A DNA stretch of 64,000 nucleotides from an uncultured Ruminococcus sp. (GCA_902766745.1 CACXES010000042.1:1-64000); one strand, 5' to 3'; shown: positions 34,118-44,703, counted from the first letter of the stretch. Notes: generated from the sequence alone by a model not told the origin. A program made the numbers and translations.

Positions 34118-35125
34118 TTAGTCCTCTATTGATAGGTTCGGCATGGCGTTAAGGCTCATATCCCCGAGCCGTCCCCGCTCAAATTCCGCAAATGCGGCAC
34201 AGCCTATCATCGCCGCATTATCAGTGCAAAGCTCAAGTCGAGGGAAATAAAATTCCATGCCCTCTGCCTTTGCAAGCTGCGAAACTCTTTCCCTCAGCGG
34301 TACATTTGCGGCAACGCCGCCGGCAAGGGCAAGCCTCTCGATTCCGTTTGCTCTCGCACAGCTTATCAAATGCCTTGACAGGACGTCTATCACCGCCTCC
34401 TGAAACGATGCGGCAACATCATACTTGTTTATCTTCTCGCCCTTTTGTTCGGCGTTGTGTATGTAGTTCAGCACCGCAGTCTTAACTCCGCTGAAGCTGA
34501 AATCAAATCCATCCTTCCCCATATTAACCCTCGGAAAGTCGATTGCGTATGGATTGCCCTGCTCCGCCGCCTTCTGTATTGCCGGCCCCCCGGGATATCC
34601 GAAGCCGAGAACCCTCGACACCTTATCAAATGCCTCGCCTGCGGCATCGTCACGGGTTCTTGCCAGTGCGGTATAGTCACAGTAGCTGTCAACCCTGACT
34701 ATATGACTGTGACCGCCCGATGCCACAAGGCAGATGAACGGCGGTTTAAGCTGCGGATTTTCGAGGTAATTCGCACTTATATGCCCCTTTATATGATGCA
34801 CCGGAATCAGCGGCTTGTTCAGCGCATAGGCAAACGCCTTTGCATAAGACACCCCGACAAGGAGCGCACCCACAAGCCCCGGGCCGTAGGTCACCGCCAC
34901 CGCATCAATATCACTTTTTGAAAGTCCGGCATCAATTATTGCCCTGTCAACCACAACGCTTATATTTTCAATATGCTTTCTCGATGCAATCTCCGGAACT
35001 ACGCCGCCGTACTCCTTGTGTATGTCAATCTGTGTATTAATCACGTTGGACAAAATCTCAAACCTGTCTCGCACAACCGCAGCAGCCGTCTCGTCACACG
35101 AGCTTTCAATCGCCAAAATATTCAT
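34118..35125 (-). CDS. tsaD: tRNA N6-adenosine threonylcarbamoyltransferase TsaD
   Basis: 335 residues. Motifs: [16 protein letters not shown] at the N-terminus, the metal-binding [13 protein letters not shown] (H-x3-H) at about 110, [10 protein letters not shown], and the late CTDNAAMIG. TsaD transfers the threonylcarbamoyl group made by TsaC to A37 of ANN-decoding tRNAs (t6A). The TsaC domain is encoded two genes upstream in the same operon. The partners TsaB and TsaE are not in the window. Confidence 0.96.
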   Translation of the reverse strand: MNILAIESSCDETAAAVVRDRFEILSNVINTQIDIHKEYGGVVPEIASRKHIENISVVVDRAIIDAGLSKSDIDAVAVTYGPGLVGALLVGVSYAKAFAYALNKPLIPVHHIKGHISANYLENPQLKPPFICLVASGGHSHIVRVDSYCDYTALARTRDDAAGEAFDKVSRVLGFGYPGGPAIQKAAEQGNPYAIDFPRVNMGKDGFDFSFSGVKTAVLNYIHNAEQKGEKINKYDVAASFQEAVIDVLSRHLISCARANGIERLALAGGVAANVPLRERVSQLAKAEGMEFYFPRLELCTDNAAMIGCAAFAEFERGRLGDMSLNAMPNLSIED

Positions 35126-35152
35126 TTTATCTCCACCCTAAAATAATATGTC

Positions 35153-35608
35153 TTAATCCGAAATTTCACTTGTTTCCATGCACATAAGCACCGCATCCTC
35201 GGTGTTATGATAATATTTTTTCCGTAGTCCGCAGCGGACAAACCCGAATTTCTCGTAAAGCGCAAGCGCCGCTGAATTAGACGCCTTGACCTCAAGGTTC
35301 ACCGCCTTTATGCCGTGTTCTGCGCATACCTTCATCAAAAGCCGCAAAATCTCACTGCCGAGCCCTCCGCGCCGATACTCGGGCGCAACCGCAACATTCG
35401 TTATGTCCGCACTGTCATACATCATCCAAACTCCGCCGTAAGCCGCAACGGCTCCGCTGTCAATGTCACGACCGACTATATAGACGGAAATACGGTTATC
35501 AAGCTCACTTTCAAACATATTATATGTCCACGGGTCGTCAAAGCAACGCTTTTCAAGCTCCCACACCTCTCTGACATTGTCAGCCGACAGCATTTCAAAC
35601 TTTATCAT
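35153..35608 (-). CDS. rimI: Ribosomal protein S18-alanine N-acetyltransferase RimI
   Basis: 151 residues, one GNAT domain. Acetyl-CoA motif VAPEYRRGGLGSEIL and the RimI-type C-terminal NSAALALYEKFGFVRCGLRKKYY are visible. RimI acetylates the N-terminus of S18, and rimI next to tsaD (usually with tsaB) is a widely conserved context. The start overlaps the upstream stop by 4 nt (ATGA). Related GNATs cannot be excluded, but context makes RimI likely. Confidence 0.87.
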   Translation of the reverse strand: MIKFEMLSADNVREVWELEKRCFDDPWTYNMFESELDNRISVYIVGRDIDSGAVAAYGGVWMMYDSADITNVAVAPEYRRGGLGSEILRLLMKVCAEHGIKAVNLEVKASNSAALALYEKFGFVRCGLRKKYYHNTEDAVLMCMETSEISD

Positions 35609-37053
35609 AGCTTTTCTATCACCTTTTCAATCAACCGAATCAGCGTGTCACGGCAGCTTCGATAAACCTCAATATCTCCGCCGTAGGGGTCGGGAACCTC
35701 CGCAGGCATACCGAGAAATTCCGAGAATGTCCGAACCTTCTCACTGCCGCCGAGCATATGCTCAATCATCATCTTATGCTGTGCCGTCATAACCAGCACC
35801 AAATCCGCAGAGCTTATCATCTCCGCTGTCAGCTGTACGGATTTTCTTCCGGATATGTCAATCCCAAGCTCCGCCGCCACCGCTGCGGAATTTCGGCTCA
35901 CCTCGCCGCCGTCCGCAAAAATTCCGGCGGAATCCGCATGAGCGTCTACTCCACTCTCGACACACAGCTTATTGAATATTGCCGCCGCCATGGGACTTCG
36001 GCAGGTATTTCCCGTACACACAAACAAAACCTCGGTTGTGCTTTTCTCCGTCGACACAACTCTGCCGCCTGCCGCACGGTACAATCTGTTATGCACCGCC
36101 CTCCACATTCCGCTCTCACCAATCTCGGGGGCAAACACAATTTCCGCACCCTTCTCGTCCATCTCTCTGAGTGCCGAAAACAGCCTATGTGACGCTTCAA
36201 ACGGCTTATTTATACTTCCAAGCGAAATAACAACATCAACATCGATGTGCGGCATCTCGTCAAAGACCAAAAGCCCCGTTTTCTTCCCTTTACCGGCATT
36301 TTTTATATACGAACTGACGCTGTCTGTTGTCCCGGATAGGATAACAACCTCCGCCTTGGGCGAATAATGCTTATATTTAAGCCCCGGTGACTTGGGTGCT
36401 TCGCCGTTCTTCAATTCGGTGGCACTGTCCACCCGTCCCACTACCTCTTTGAGCTGTTCAAGAGTAACGCCGCCCGGTCTGAGCAGAAGCGGAACCTCGC
36501 CGCTCATATCCAACACGGTGGATTCAACGCCGATTTCGCAATCGCCGCCGTCAATTATCGCATCAACTCTGCCTTCCATATCCTGTACGCAATGCTTAAA
36601 CGACGTAGGACTGGGCTTTCCCGACAGATTTGCACTGGGTGCGGCAATAGGAAGCTTCGCAGCCTCAATCAGCCGCCGTGCCGCCTCGTTCGACGGCATC
36701 CTCACCGCAACGGTATCAAGCCCTCCCGTTGTTTCATATGGAACATTTTTACATTTATTTAAAATTATCGTAAGCGCACCCGGCCAGAATTTGTCCATCA
36801 GTGCCTGTGCCGCATCGGGCACACTCTCGGCAATACCGTTCAACATATCAATACTGCTGATATGGACAATAAGCGGGTTGTCCGCAGGTCTGCCCTTTGC
36901 CTCAAAGATTTTTTTCACCGCTGCGGGATTTGTCGCGTCCGCACCGAGGCCGTAAACCGTTTCGGTGGGAAAAATCACATTGCCGCCGGCATTTAAAATA
37001 TCGGCGGCAATACTCAAATCGCTGTCGGCGGTTGTCAGAAATTTTGTTTTCAT
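35605..37053 (-). CDS. TsaC/Sua5 threonylcarbamoyl-AMP synthase fused to low-molecular-weight phosphatase
   Basis: 482 residues, two enzymes in one chain. Residues 1 to about 335 are a long-form TsaC/Sua5 (YwlC): FPTETVYGLGADA, KGRPADNPLIVHI, AAPSANLSGKPSPT, GVESTVLDM, SPGLKYKHYSP and a C-terminal Sua5 domain. It makes threonylcarbamoyl-AMP for t6A. Residues about 339-482 are a complete low-molecular-weight phosphatase (YwlE/Wzb family) with the active-site loop CTGNTCRSP (Cys346) and general-acid motif DPYGGD. The substrate could be phosphotyrosine or phosphoarginine. In Bacillus ywlC and ywlE are separate near neighbours, which explains the origin. Start ATG behind GAGGGA; I see no internal ribosome binding site for the second domain. 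Confidence 0.93.
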   Translation of the reverse strand: MKTKFLTTADSDLSIAADILNAGGNVIFPTETVYGLGADATNPAAVKKIFEAKGRPADNPLIVHISSIDMLNGIAESVPDAAQALMDKFWPGALTIILNKCKNVPYETTGGLDTVAVRMPSNEAARRLIEAAKLPIAAPSANLSGKPSPTSFKHCVQDMEGRVDAIIDGGDCEIGVESTVLDMSGEVPLLLRPGGVTLEQLKEVVGRVDSATELKNGEAPKSPGLKYKHYSPKAEVVILSGTTDSVSSYIKNAGKGKKTGLLVFDEMPHIDVDVVISLGSINKPFEASHRLFSALREMDEKGAEIVFAPEIGESGMWRAVHNRLYRAAGGRVVSTEKSTTEVLFVCTGNTCRSPMAAAIFNKLCVESGVDAHADSAGIFADGGEVSRNSAAVAAELGIDISGRKSVQLTAEMISSADLVLVMTAQHKMMIEHMLGGSEKVRTFSEFLGMPAEVPDPYGGDIEVYRSCRDTLIRLIEKVIEKL

Positions 37054-37107
37054 AAACCGATCCCTCGATTAACACAGACTCCGCAATATGCGAAACCTGC
37101 AATGTAT

Positions 37108-38190
37108 TTATTTTAACTCTTCAGCCTGAGCCTTAAGCTTCTCGCTCTGGTCGGTGGTGATCAAAGCGTCGATTATCTCGTCCAAATCACCGTTCATTAT
37201 CTGCTCCAGCTTGTACAGGGTCAGACCGATACGATGATCCGTCATTCTCCCCTGCGGGAAGTTATAGGTACGGATTCTCTCGCTTCGGTCGCCCGTGCCG
37301 ACCTGGCTCTTTCTGTCGGCGGCGATGGATTCACTCCGCTCCTTTTCCATTTTATCATAGAGCCTCGAACGCAGCATCTTCATTGCCGCCTCGCGGTTTT
37401 TGTGCTGCGAACGCTCATCCTGGCACGCAACAACTATTCCTGTCGGAATATGCGTAATGCGGATTGCCGACTCGGTCTTGTTGACGTGCTGTCCGCCCGC
37501 TCCGCTGGAGCGGTAGGTATCAATCTGCAAATCATCGGGGTTTATCTCCACCTCTACCTCGTCAACCTCCGGCAGAACCGCCACTGTGACCGTTGAGGTG
37601 TGAATACGTCCGCTCGATTCGGTTTCCGGTACTCGCTGAACACGGTGAACGCCGCTCTCAAACTTCAGTCTGCTGTAAGCGCCCTCACCCTCTATCATAA
37701 AGGTAACTTCCTTGATCCCGCCTATCCCGATTTCCGACAGGCTCAAGACCTCGGTTTTCCAGCGCCTTGAATCCGCATACATCGAGTACATTCTGAAAAG
37801 GTCACCGGCAAAGAGCGCAGCCTCATCTCCGCCCGCTCCGCCGCGGATTTCAACGATAACGTTCTTATCGTCATTGGGGTCCTTCGGAAGCAGCAGAATT
37901 TTCAATTCCTCTTCTATTCTCCCGATATTTTCCTTTGCCGTCTTTATCTCCTCGACAAGCATTTCCTTAAATTCCTTGTCGGTCTCGGGATCCTCCATCA
38001 TCAGCTCGGCGGCCTCTATATCGCCTTGATTCTTCTTATACTCCCGATATTTTTCGACAATAGGCGCCATGTCCGAATGCTCCTTGCACAGCTTGCGCCA
38101 GTTATCCATATCCGCCATTACCTCGGGGTCGCTTATCTTCTGAGCCAAAGCCTCAAACTGTTCCTCTATAAATGAAAGTTTTTCAAACAT
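37108..38190 (-). CDS. prfA: Peptide chain release factor 1
   Basis: 360 residues. RF1 reads UAA and UAG. The stop-codon recognition segment is [17 protein letters not shown], typical of RF1, and the catalytic loop is [15 protein letters not shown]. The upstream [19 protein letters not shown] is also RF1-specific. The ATG lies 2 nt after the prfB stop codon and its Shine-Dalgarno is inside prfB, so the two factors should be translationally coupled. prmC, which methylates the GGQ glutamine and often follows prfA, is absent here; the next gene is the TsaC fusion. Confidence 0.96.
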   Translation of the reverse strand: MFEKLSFIEEQFEALAQKISDPEVMADMDNWRKLCKEHSDMAPIVEKYREYKKNQGDIEAAELMMEDPETDKEFKEMLVEEIKTAKENIGRIEEELKILLLPKDPNDDKNVIVEIRGGAGGDEAALFAGDLFRMYSMYADSRRWKTEVLSLSEIGIGGIKEVTFMIEGEGAYSRLKFESGVHRVQRVPETESSGRIHTSTVTVAVLPEVDEVEVEINPDDLQIDTYRSSGAGGQHVNKTESAIRITHIPTGIVVACQDERSQHKNREAAMKMLRSRLYDKMEKERSESIAADRKSQVGTGDRSERIRTYNFPQGRMTDHRIGLTLYKLEQIMNGDLDEIIDALITTDQSEKLKAQAEELK

Positions 38191-38192
38191 CC

Positions 38193-39309
38193 TTATATTT
38201 CTCCTCTTGATTTTGCAATCAGATATGCGTTGATAAAGCCATCAATATCGCCGTCCATAACCGCACCGATATTGCCCACCTCGTAATTCGTCCTATGGTC
38301 CTTGACCATGGTATACGGGTGAAAAACGTACGAGCGTATCTGACTGCCCCAGCCGATTTCCATCTGAACGCCCTTTAAATCCTCAATTTTCTCCTTGTGC
38401 TCACGCTCAGCAATCTCAATCAGCTTGGATTTCAGCATTTTCATAGCCGTTTCACGGTTCTTATGCTGTGAACGCTCGTTCTGGCAGGTCACCACGACCC
38501 CGGTCGGGATATGAGTGATACGAATCGCCGACTCGGTCTTATTGATGTGCTGTCCGCCCGCACCGCTGGAACGGTAGGTGTCCACACGCAAATCCTCAGG
38601 ATTTATCTGAACATCTATATCATCGTCAATCTCCGGCATAACCTCTGCCGAAGCAAAGGAGGTGTGACGTCTCGCCGCCGAATCGAAGGGCGAAATTCTG
38701 ACCAGTCTGTGAACACCCTTTTCCGACTTGGCATAGCCGTAGGCGTTAAGACCCTCAACCAAGAAGGTTATACTTTTCAATCCGGCCTCCTCACCGTCTA
38801 AGAAGTCCAGTGTTTCAACACGATAGCCGTGCCGCTCAGCCCAGTGGGTATACATACGGTACAGCATCTCGCACCAATCCTGCGCCTCGGTGCCGCCGGC
38901 ACCGGCGTGAAGGGTTATTATCGCATTGTTCTTGTCATATCTGCCCGAAAGCAATGTTTCAAGCTTCATGGTCTCTAAATTTGAGCAAAGCTCCTTGTAC
39001 GCCGACTTTATTTCGTCAAGCACGCTCTCGTCGTCCTCCTCTATGGCAAGCTCCACAAGTGTTGTCAAATCCTCCCATGAGGCTTTAAGCTTATCATAGC
39101 GTTCAAGCTTGTCACGCAGACCCTTCAGCTTCTGCATAACCTTGCCTGCCGCATCCATATCGTCATAGAAGTCAGCTTTAACTGTTTTGTCTTCAAGCTC
39201 GGATATCTCGGTCTTTGTCTTTTCTATGCTAAAGTGAATCCCTCAAATCCGTTATATCCTTTTCCATGCTTTCAAGTCCCAGCTTGTAGTCTTCAAAAAA
39301 AGCTATCAC
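38193..39309 (-). CDS. prfB: Peptide chain release factor 2, requires +1 frameshift at a UAG
   Basis: RF2 reads UAA and UGA. About 371 residues in two frames. Zero frame: a GTG at 39309 (AAGGA 9 nt upstream) encodes 26 codons ending LRDSL and meets CTT TAG at 39234-39229. After skipping the T at 39231 the frame continues AGC ATA GAA ([13 protein letters not shown]) to the stop at 38193. The second part contains [13 protein letters not shown] (SPF, the RF2 stop-codon tripeptide) and [10 protein letters not shown]. The next ATG (39158) has no ribosome binding site and would lose the N-terminal helix. The junction matches the classical RF2 shift site in position and flanking protein sequence, but the stop is UAG, not UGA. 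A GAGGGA lies upstream as a possible stimulator. Confidence 0.92.
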
Positions 39310-39337
39310 ATTATCACATCCTTAAATTTTATACAAT

Positions 39338-39366
39338 ATTATGCAACTCATAATTATGCAACTCAC
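39338..39366. repeat. 15-bp tandem duplication upstream of prfB
   Basis: ATTATGCAACTCATA (39338-39352) is followed directly by ATTATGCAACTCAC (39353-39366). It lies in the 66-nt gap between secA and prfB. Confidence 0.85.
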
Positions 39367-39375
39367 ACAACGCTG

Positions 39376-42153
39376 TCAGTTGCTGCGCTTCTGCTCCTGA
39401 TCCTTTGCCAGGCAGCAGTTCTTGTACTTCTTTCCGCTGCCGCATGGGCAGGGATCGTTTCTGCCTATCTTGTTGACCCGACGAACCGGCTTCTTTGCAA
39501 CGGTTCCGTCATCGCCGTGATTTTCAGCCACAGGCTTTGCCACCTGCTGTCTTTCAATCCTGTTCTGAGGCACAACATGATAGAGGTACTTGACCGTATC
39601 CTCCTTGATAGAAGCGATCATCTCCTCGAACATATCCATCGCCTCAAACTTGTACTCGATAACCGGATCTCTCTGGGCATAAGCACGGAGGTTTATCCCC
39701 TGACGAAGCTGTTCCATATTGTCGATATGATCCATCCACTTCTGGTCAACAACACGGAGCATAAGTATGCGCTCCACATCACGCATTACATCGCCGAACT
39801 CTGCCTCCTTCTCCGCATAACGCTCCTCTGCATCCTCAAACAAATGCTCCTTTAAGCTGTCCCTTGTCATATGGTCAAGCTCATGCTCGCTGAAATCATA
39901 GGTCTCCTCGGGGAGCTCACCGAACACCGATGTCATATGCTCCCTAAGCGGCGCCCATTCCCATTCCTCCGGGGCTTCCGATACAGCGGAATACTTGGCA
40001 ACAATCGATTCTATTGTGTCGCTTATCATGTTTATGATATAGCCTCTCATATCCTCGCCGTCAAGCACACGGTTTCTCTGCTCATAAATCATCTCACGCT
40101 GCTGATTGTTGACATCGTCATACTGAAGGACGTGCTTTCTTATATCAAAGTTTCTGCCCTCAACCCTCTGCTGAGCAGTCTCGATAGCATTGCTGAGCAT
40201 CTTGCTCTCTATCGCCTCATCCTCCTCCATGCCGAAGGTTTCCATTATCTTATTTATTCTCTCGGGCGCAAACAGACGCATAAGATCGTCCTCAAGTGAC
40301 AGGTAGAACCTCGACTTACCCACGTCGCCCTGTCTTCCGCTTCGACCGCGGAGCTGGTTGTCTATACGTCTGCTCTCGTGCCGCTCCGTACCTATAATAT
40401 ATAAGCCGCCGGCATCAAGCACCTCCTTCTGTTCCGGTGCGATTTCCGCCTTGAATCTGTCATACAGCTCACGGAAGGTCTCGCGCGCATTTATAATCTC
40501 CTCATCGTCGGTCTCCGCAAAGCCTGTCGCCTGAACAATCATTTCTTCGGGGAAGCCCTGCTTCTCCATCTCCGCCTTTGCCATAAACTCAGCGTTTCCG
40601 CCGAGGACAATATCCGTACCTCTTCCCGCCATGTTGGTGGCAATGGTTACGGCACCCTTCTTTCCTGCCTGAGCGACAATCTCCGCCTCTTTATCGTGGA
40701 ACTTCGCATTCAAGACATTGTGCTTTATTCCGCGCTTTCTGAGGAGCTTGCTCAACAGCTCCGACTTTTCGATTGAAACGGTGCCGATAAGCACCGGCTG
40801 ACCCTTTTCGTGTGCCGCAACAATCTCATCTATTACCGCATTGAACTTTCCGAGCTCCGTCTTGTATATGCAGTCCGGAAGGTCAACCCTCGCCAAAGGC
40901 TTGTTCGTGGGAATAACCACAACATCCAGCTTATATATCTCCTGAAACTCCTCCTCCTCGGTCTGGGCGGTACCCGTCATGCCCGAAAGCTTTTTGTAAA
41001 GTCTGAAGAAGTTCTGGAAGGTAATTGTCGCCAAGGTCTTGCTCTCGTTCTCTACGGTAACGCCCTCCTTCGCCTCTATCGCCTGGTGCAGACCGTCACT
41101 GTAGCGGCGGCCGAACATCATACGCCCGGTGAACTCGTCTACTATAATAACCTCGCCGTCCTTTACGACATAATCCTTGTCGCGCTTCATAACGCCGATA
41201 GCCTTAATCGCCTGATTTATATGATGCGAAATCGTCATATTGTCGGGATCGGTCAGGTTTTCGAGGTTAAAATACTTCTCCGCCTTTTCAACACCCTGCG
41301 GCGTAAGAATGGCAGTGTGCGCCTTCTCGTCAACGATGTAGTCGTAATCGTCAAACTCATGCTCTTCCTCAACCTCAACCTTGGAGTCGGTTTCAACAAC
41401 CTTTTTGAACCTCAAGGTTTTTGCAAACCTGTCCGCCTGCATATATAAATCCGTGGATTTATCACCCACACCCGATATGATTAGCGGAGTTCTTGCCTCA
41501 TCGATCAAGATGCTGTCCACCTCGTCCACAATTGCAAAGGCATGACCTCTCTGCACCTTCTGTTCCTTATATATAACCATGTTATCACGGAGATAGTCAA
41601 AGCCCATCTCGTTGTTGGTGCCGTAAGTAATGTCCGCATTGTATGCATCCTTGCGCTCCCCGTTATCCTTTTCGTGGATAACAAGACCTACGGTCAGGCC
41701 GAGGAAATTATAGAGCTTCCCCATCCACTCGCTGTCACGCTTTGCAAGGTAATCGTTTACCGTGACAATGTGTACACCCTCACCGGTCAGAGCGTTCAAA
41801 TACGCAGGAAGGGTCGCCACCAGGGTTTTACCTTCACCGGTTTTCATCTCGGCAATACGACCCTGATGCAAAACAATACCGCCCACAATCTGAACGGGAA
41901 AGTGCTTCATTCCGAGCACTCGCCATGACGCCTCGCGGCAGACAGCAAATGCCTCCGGAAGAATATCGTCCGTGGTCTCACCCATCTTCAGTCTTTCCTT
42001 AAATATATCCGTCATGGCACGCAACTCAGCATCGGTCTTGCTTGCCATTGTATCTTCAAGGGCAGTCACCTTATCCACAATGGGGTAGATTTTCTTAAGC
42101 TCCCTATCGCTGTAGGTGCCGATTATTTTTTCAACAACTTTTTTAAAGCCCAT
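39376..42153 (-). CDS. secA: Preprotein translocase ATPase SecA
   Basis: About 925 residues. The motor drives Sec export. Walker [16 protein letters not shown]-like [44 protein letters not shown] and GRSGRQGD are all present. The C-terminal SEC-C zinc motif [13 protein letters not shown] is intact. An ATG further upstream (42219) opens the frame, but AGGA with 6-nt spacing supports the ATG at 42153 (MGFKKVVEK). It is upstream of prfB, and secA-prfB is a conserved pairing in Firmicutes. Confidence 0.97.
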   Translation of the reverse strand: MGFKKVVEKIIGTYSDRELKKIYPIVDKVTALEDTMASKTDAELRAMTDIFKERLKMGETTDDILPEAFAVCREASWRVLGMKHFPVQIVGGIVLHQGRIAEMKTGEGKTLVATLPAYLNALTGEGVHIVTVNDYLAKRDSEWMGKLYNFLGLTVGLVIHEKDNGERKDAYNADITYGTNNEMGFDYLRDNMVIYKEQKVQRGHAFAIVDEVDSILIDEARTPLIISGVGDKSTDLYMQADRFAKTLRFKKVVETDSKVEVEEEHEFDDYDYIVDEKAHTAILTPQGVEKAEKYFNLENLTDPDNMTISHHINQAIKAIGVMKRDKDYVVKDGEVIIVDEFTGRMMFGRRYSDGLHQAIEAKEGVTVENESKTLATITFQNFFRLYKKLSGMTGTAQTEEEEFQEIYKLDVVVIPTNKPLARVDLPDCIYKTELGKFNAVIDEIVAAHEKGQPVLIGTVSIEKSELLSKLLRKRGIKHNVLNAKFHDKEAEIVAQAGKKGAVTIATNMAGRGTDIVLGGNAEFMAKAEMEKQGFPEEMIVQATGFAETDDEEIINARETFRELYDRFKAEIAPEQKEVLDAGGLYIIGTERHESRRIDNQLRGRSGRQGDVGKSRFYLSLEDDLMRLFAPERINKIMETFGMEEDEAIESKMLSNAIETAQQRVEGRNFDIRKHVLQYDDVNNQQREMIYEQRNRVLDGEDMRGYIINMISDTIESIVAKYSAVSEAPEEWEWAPLREHMTSVFGELPEETYDFSEHELDHMTRDSLKEHLFEDAEERYAEKEAEFGDVMRDVERILMLRVVDQKWMDHIDNMEQLRQGINLRAYAQRDPVIEYKFEAMDMFEEMIASIKEDTVKYLYHVVPQNRIERQQVAKPVAENHGDDGTVAKKPVRRVNKIGRNDPCPCGSGKKYKNCCLAKDQEQKRSN

Positions 42154-42190
42154 TTTTAATCCTGTCCTCCCACAATAATCAATTATATCT

Positions 42191-42219
42191 ATTTTATCAC
42201 TATTCTCGGTGTTTTGCAA
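42191..42219 (-). promoter_or_regulatory. Promoter of the secA-prfB-prfA-tsaC-rimI-tsaD operon
   Basis: On the minus strand TTGCAA (42219-42214) and TAAAAT (42196-42191), spacer 17 bp, 37 nt upstream of secA. I see no terminator between secA and tsaD, so one transcript is plausible. Confidence 0.6.
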
Positions 42220-42334
42220 GTAAAATATTATAAATATTCAACTTTTATCTGTTTTTACAAAAAAAGGGTATTCACGTCACTGTTTTGTAATGTTATTGTG
42301 ACATAAGTTTAATGCCGCATGAGATTTTATACGT

Positions 42335-42340
42335 TATAAT
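42335..42340 (+). promoter_or_regulatory. -10 element of the cohesin-like SLH gene
   Basis: Exact TATAAT 35 nt upstream of the start codon. No convincing -35 hexamer lies 16-18 bp upstream, so an activator or another sigma factor may be needed. Confidence 0.4.
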
Positions 42341-42375
42341 ATAGTTATAAAATTCATAATTCACGGAGGAACACT

Positions 42376-44616
42376 ATGTTAAGCACAAATGCATTAAAGA
42401 AAATCAGTGCCTGCCTTGCCGCACTTATGCTTGCGGCGTCCGCCCCCGTTTACTCGGAAGGAACGTCCATCGTTCCGCAGGTTGAGGACGGCGGCGAGGT
42501 TCAGACGCCTGAGACGGGCGACGATACACAGCCGGAAACAGTTTCGGTCAATATAAGCGGAAATTATTTTAAGGAGACAGACGGCAGCTACTCGGTTATA
42601 TTTTCATCCCTTGATGTCCTGCCCGAGCTGAAGTCGTTCGGCTTTACCCTATCCTTTACGTCAGCCGAGCTTATAAGCTATGACTTTGACGCAAAGCTTA
42701 AGGACGGCGAGGAGAGTATCACCAAAAAGGGCAGCACCGTTGTATTTCAAAACGGTTCGTCATCTGCGGCGCAAAGCGGAAAGCTTACGCTATGCAGCGT
42801 AAAGATTAAGTCTGACGCAGTGCCGACCGCAGACAGTATTTCGTTTACCGATTTCACGGCAGTCGATTCCGAGGGAAATACCGTGACATTTACGCCGACC
42901 CTAAGCATTAAGGAGGGTCCCGTTGTTCCGAAGCTTTCCGAAAAGGAACAGGCAGTATACGATATGATTATTGCTCTGCCCGATACAGACACTCTTTCGT
43001 TCTATAACGAGGATAAGAGTCTTGCGGACATATCCGCACTGAAATCTGCGGCGGATACAGCGGCAGCCACCTACGATAAGCTTACCTCTGCAGAGAAGGC
43101 AAATATCGAAGCCAATCTTACCTATAACATGAAAAATTCGGATGCTCTGACAAAGCTTCCTCCGATTCTGACCGGTATGGAAAACGTCCGCGAGGTTATA
43201 TCTCTGGCATCAATGCTTAACTCAGCGGAGGATTCGGTTCTTATTGACTACCAATTTGCGCTGAATGTGTATAATAAGGTGAAGGACAGTATTTCCGCAT
43301 CCGGGATTCCCGAGGATTCTGCTGCATATTCCCAGTACGCTGCGGCAAAATCCGTTATTTCGTCGAAGGAAACAACACTTAACAGAAGCCTTGCGGAGGC
43401 AAGCCTAAATGATCGCCTAAAGTCAACAGAACGTCAGCTGACTCTGATTCAAAGCATGAGTTCGGACAAGCACTACGGCGAATATCTCAGCGAGCTGCTC
43501 AGCATTTCAGACCAATTATACAAGGATATTGAAAACAGCAGCGATGAGTATAAGGACTATATGTGTGAAAAACTTGAAACGGAGATAGATAAAATCAAGG
43601 CAATTCAAAACGGAGTTTCATCACTGCCGACGATATCCTTTCCGAATAAAATAAACATAGGTGTGTCCTATACAATTGAGCTTAAACGTGATAAAAAGGC
43701 TGCAATAGAAGCAAAAGCAACTGTTAACGTTTACGAAGAAGACGAGCTTGTAGATACAAAGTCATTTAACTTAGCTGAGGGAACAACTTCTGCCGAGCTG
43801 CGTATGCTTCCGAGCAAAAACGACTATCCATCGGACGGCGAGGTGACCGTTTCCGTCACCTATACAGTTGCTGACGCACAGTTTAATTTGGACTCCGCTG
43901 TGCTCAAGTGCTCCACTGTTGCAAAACCAAGCTCCTCCACCTCCGGCTTTAACACCGGCGGAGGCAGCAGCAGCTCCGATTCGGGCAGCGGCGGCACAAC
44001 AAAATTTCCTGAGGTAAGCGACAAGAATGATAAAGACGATACGGACAATAATTCCGAAAGCAATAATACAAAACCTCAGACACTGTTTAACGATATAGAC
44101 AGCTACGGCTGGGCAAAGGATGCGATAGAGGGGCTTTACTATGCGGGAATTGTAAGCGGCATGGAGGAAGGCGTGTTTAATCCTGCGGGTCAGGTCACGC
44201 GCGAGCAATTCTGCAAAATGGCGGTTCAGCTGTTCGGCGTTTTATCCTACGATACAGATACGAAATTTGCCGATGTAAATAACGATGCGTGGTACGCACC
44301 CTATGTTTATTCCGCAGTCCGTGCCGGCTATGTCCAGGGTCAGTCGGATGACTACTTTGGAATAGGCGAGCCTATTATGCGTCAGGATATGGCAACAATC
44401 CTCTACCGTGCAATGGGCGTCGCCTCTGATGGAGCGGAGCTTTCCTTCAGCGACGTTGACAGCATTGCACCATATGCCGAGGAGGCTGTGTCTGCCCTCG
44501 TTGGCATGGAGATAATCAACGGCTACGAGGACGGAAGCTTCAACCCCAGAGGCACCGCAACACGTGCCGAGGCGGCAAAGGTAATCTGGGGCGTGTATCA
44601 ATCTCTTAATAAATAG
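42376..44616 (+). CDS. Secreted S-layer-type protein: cohesin-like module, helical region and three SLH domains
   Basis: 746 residues. Signal peptide (cleavage near VYSEG, about 29). Residues about 55-180 form a cohesin-like beta-sandwich (GFTLSFTSAELISYDFDAKL, then GKLTLCSVKIKSD). Residues about 190-430 are mostly helical, rich in Ala, Ser, Asp and Lys. A beta domain and a Gly/Ser-Asp linker (about 535-580) lead to three SLH repeats (about 575-746). A surface adhesion or scaffolding role is inferred. A true cellulosomal cohesin is unlikely without dockerin proteins nearby. Start ATG behind GGAGG. Confidence 0.85.
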   Translation: MLSTNALKKISACLAALMLAASAPVYSEGTSIVPQVEDGGEVQTPETGDDTQPETVSVNISGNYFKETDGSYSVIFSSLDVLPELKSFGFTLSFTSAELISYDFDAKLKDGEESITKKGSTVVFQNGSSSAAQSGKLTLCSVKIKSDAVPTADSISFTDFTAVDSEGNTVTFTPTLSIKEGPVVPKLSEKEQAVYDMIIALPDTDTLSFYNEDKSLADISALKSAADTAAATYDKLTSAEKANIEANLTYNMKNSDALTKLPPILTGMENVREVISLASMLNSAEDSVLIDYQFALNVYNKVKDSISASGIPEDSAAYSQYAAAKSVISSKETTLNRSLAEASLNDRLKSTERQLTLIQSMSSDKHYGEYLSELLSISDQLYKDIENSSDEYKDYMCEKLETEIDKIKAIQNGVSSLPTISFPNKINIGVSYTIELKRDKKAAIEAKATVNVYEEDELVDTKSFNLAEGTTSAELRMLPSKNDYPSDGEVTVSVTYTVADAQFNLDSAVLKCSTVAKPSSSTSGFNTGGGSSSSDSGSGGTTKFPEVSDKNDKDDTDNNSESNNTKPQTLFNDIDSYGWAKDAIEGLYYAGIVSGMEEGVFNPAGQVTREQFCKMAVQLFGVLSYDTDTKFADVNNDAWYAPYVYSAVRAGYVQGQSDDYFGIGEPIMRQDMATILYRAMGVASDGAELSFSDVDSIAPYAEEAVSALVGMEIINGYEDGSFNPRGTATRAEAAKVIWGVYQSLNK

Positions 44617-44628
44617 GTGGTTTAACTC

Positions 44629-44665
44629 AAAAAGACGGACGATGCAAATTATCGTCCGTCTTTTT
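44629..44665. terminator. Bidirectional terminator between the SLH gene and trpA
   Basis: Fifteen-base perfect arms AAAAAGACGGACGAT (44629-44643) and ATCGTCCGTCTTTTT (44651-44665) around a 7-nt loop, with T runs on both strands. Confidence 0.95.
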
Positions 44666-44703
44666 TAATGCTCTGTTTTATTCGCCAAAACACAGCTTCA
44701 CGA

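Noticed and set aside
39158-39309. prfB starting at the internal ATG at 39158 without frameshift
   Set aside because: No Shine-Dalgarno precedes it and the upstream sequence in both frames encodes the expected RF2 N-terminal helix.
42376-42540. Lipoprotein signal in the cohesin-like SLH protein
   Set aside because: There is a cysteine in the leader (ISACLAAL), but it lies inside the hydrophobic core and no lipobox precedes the cleavage site.
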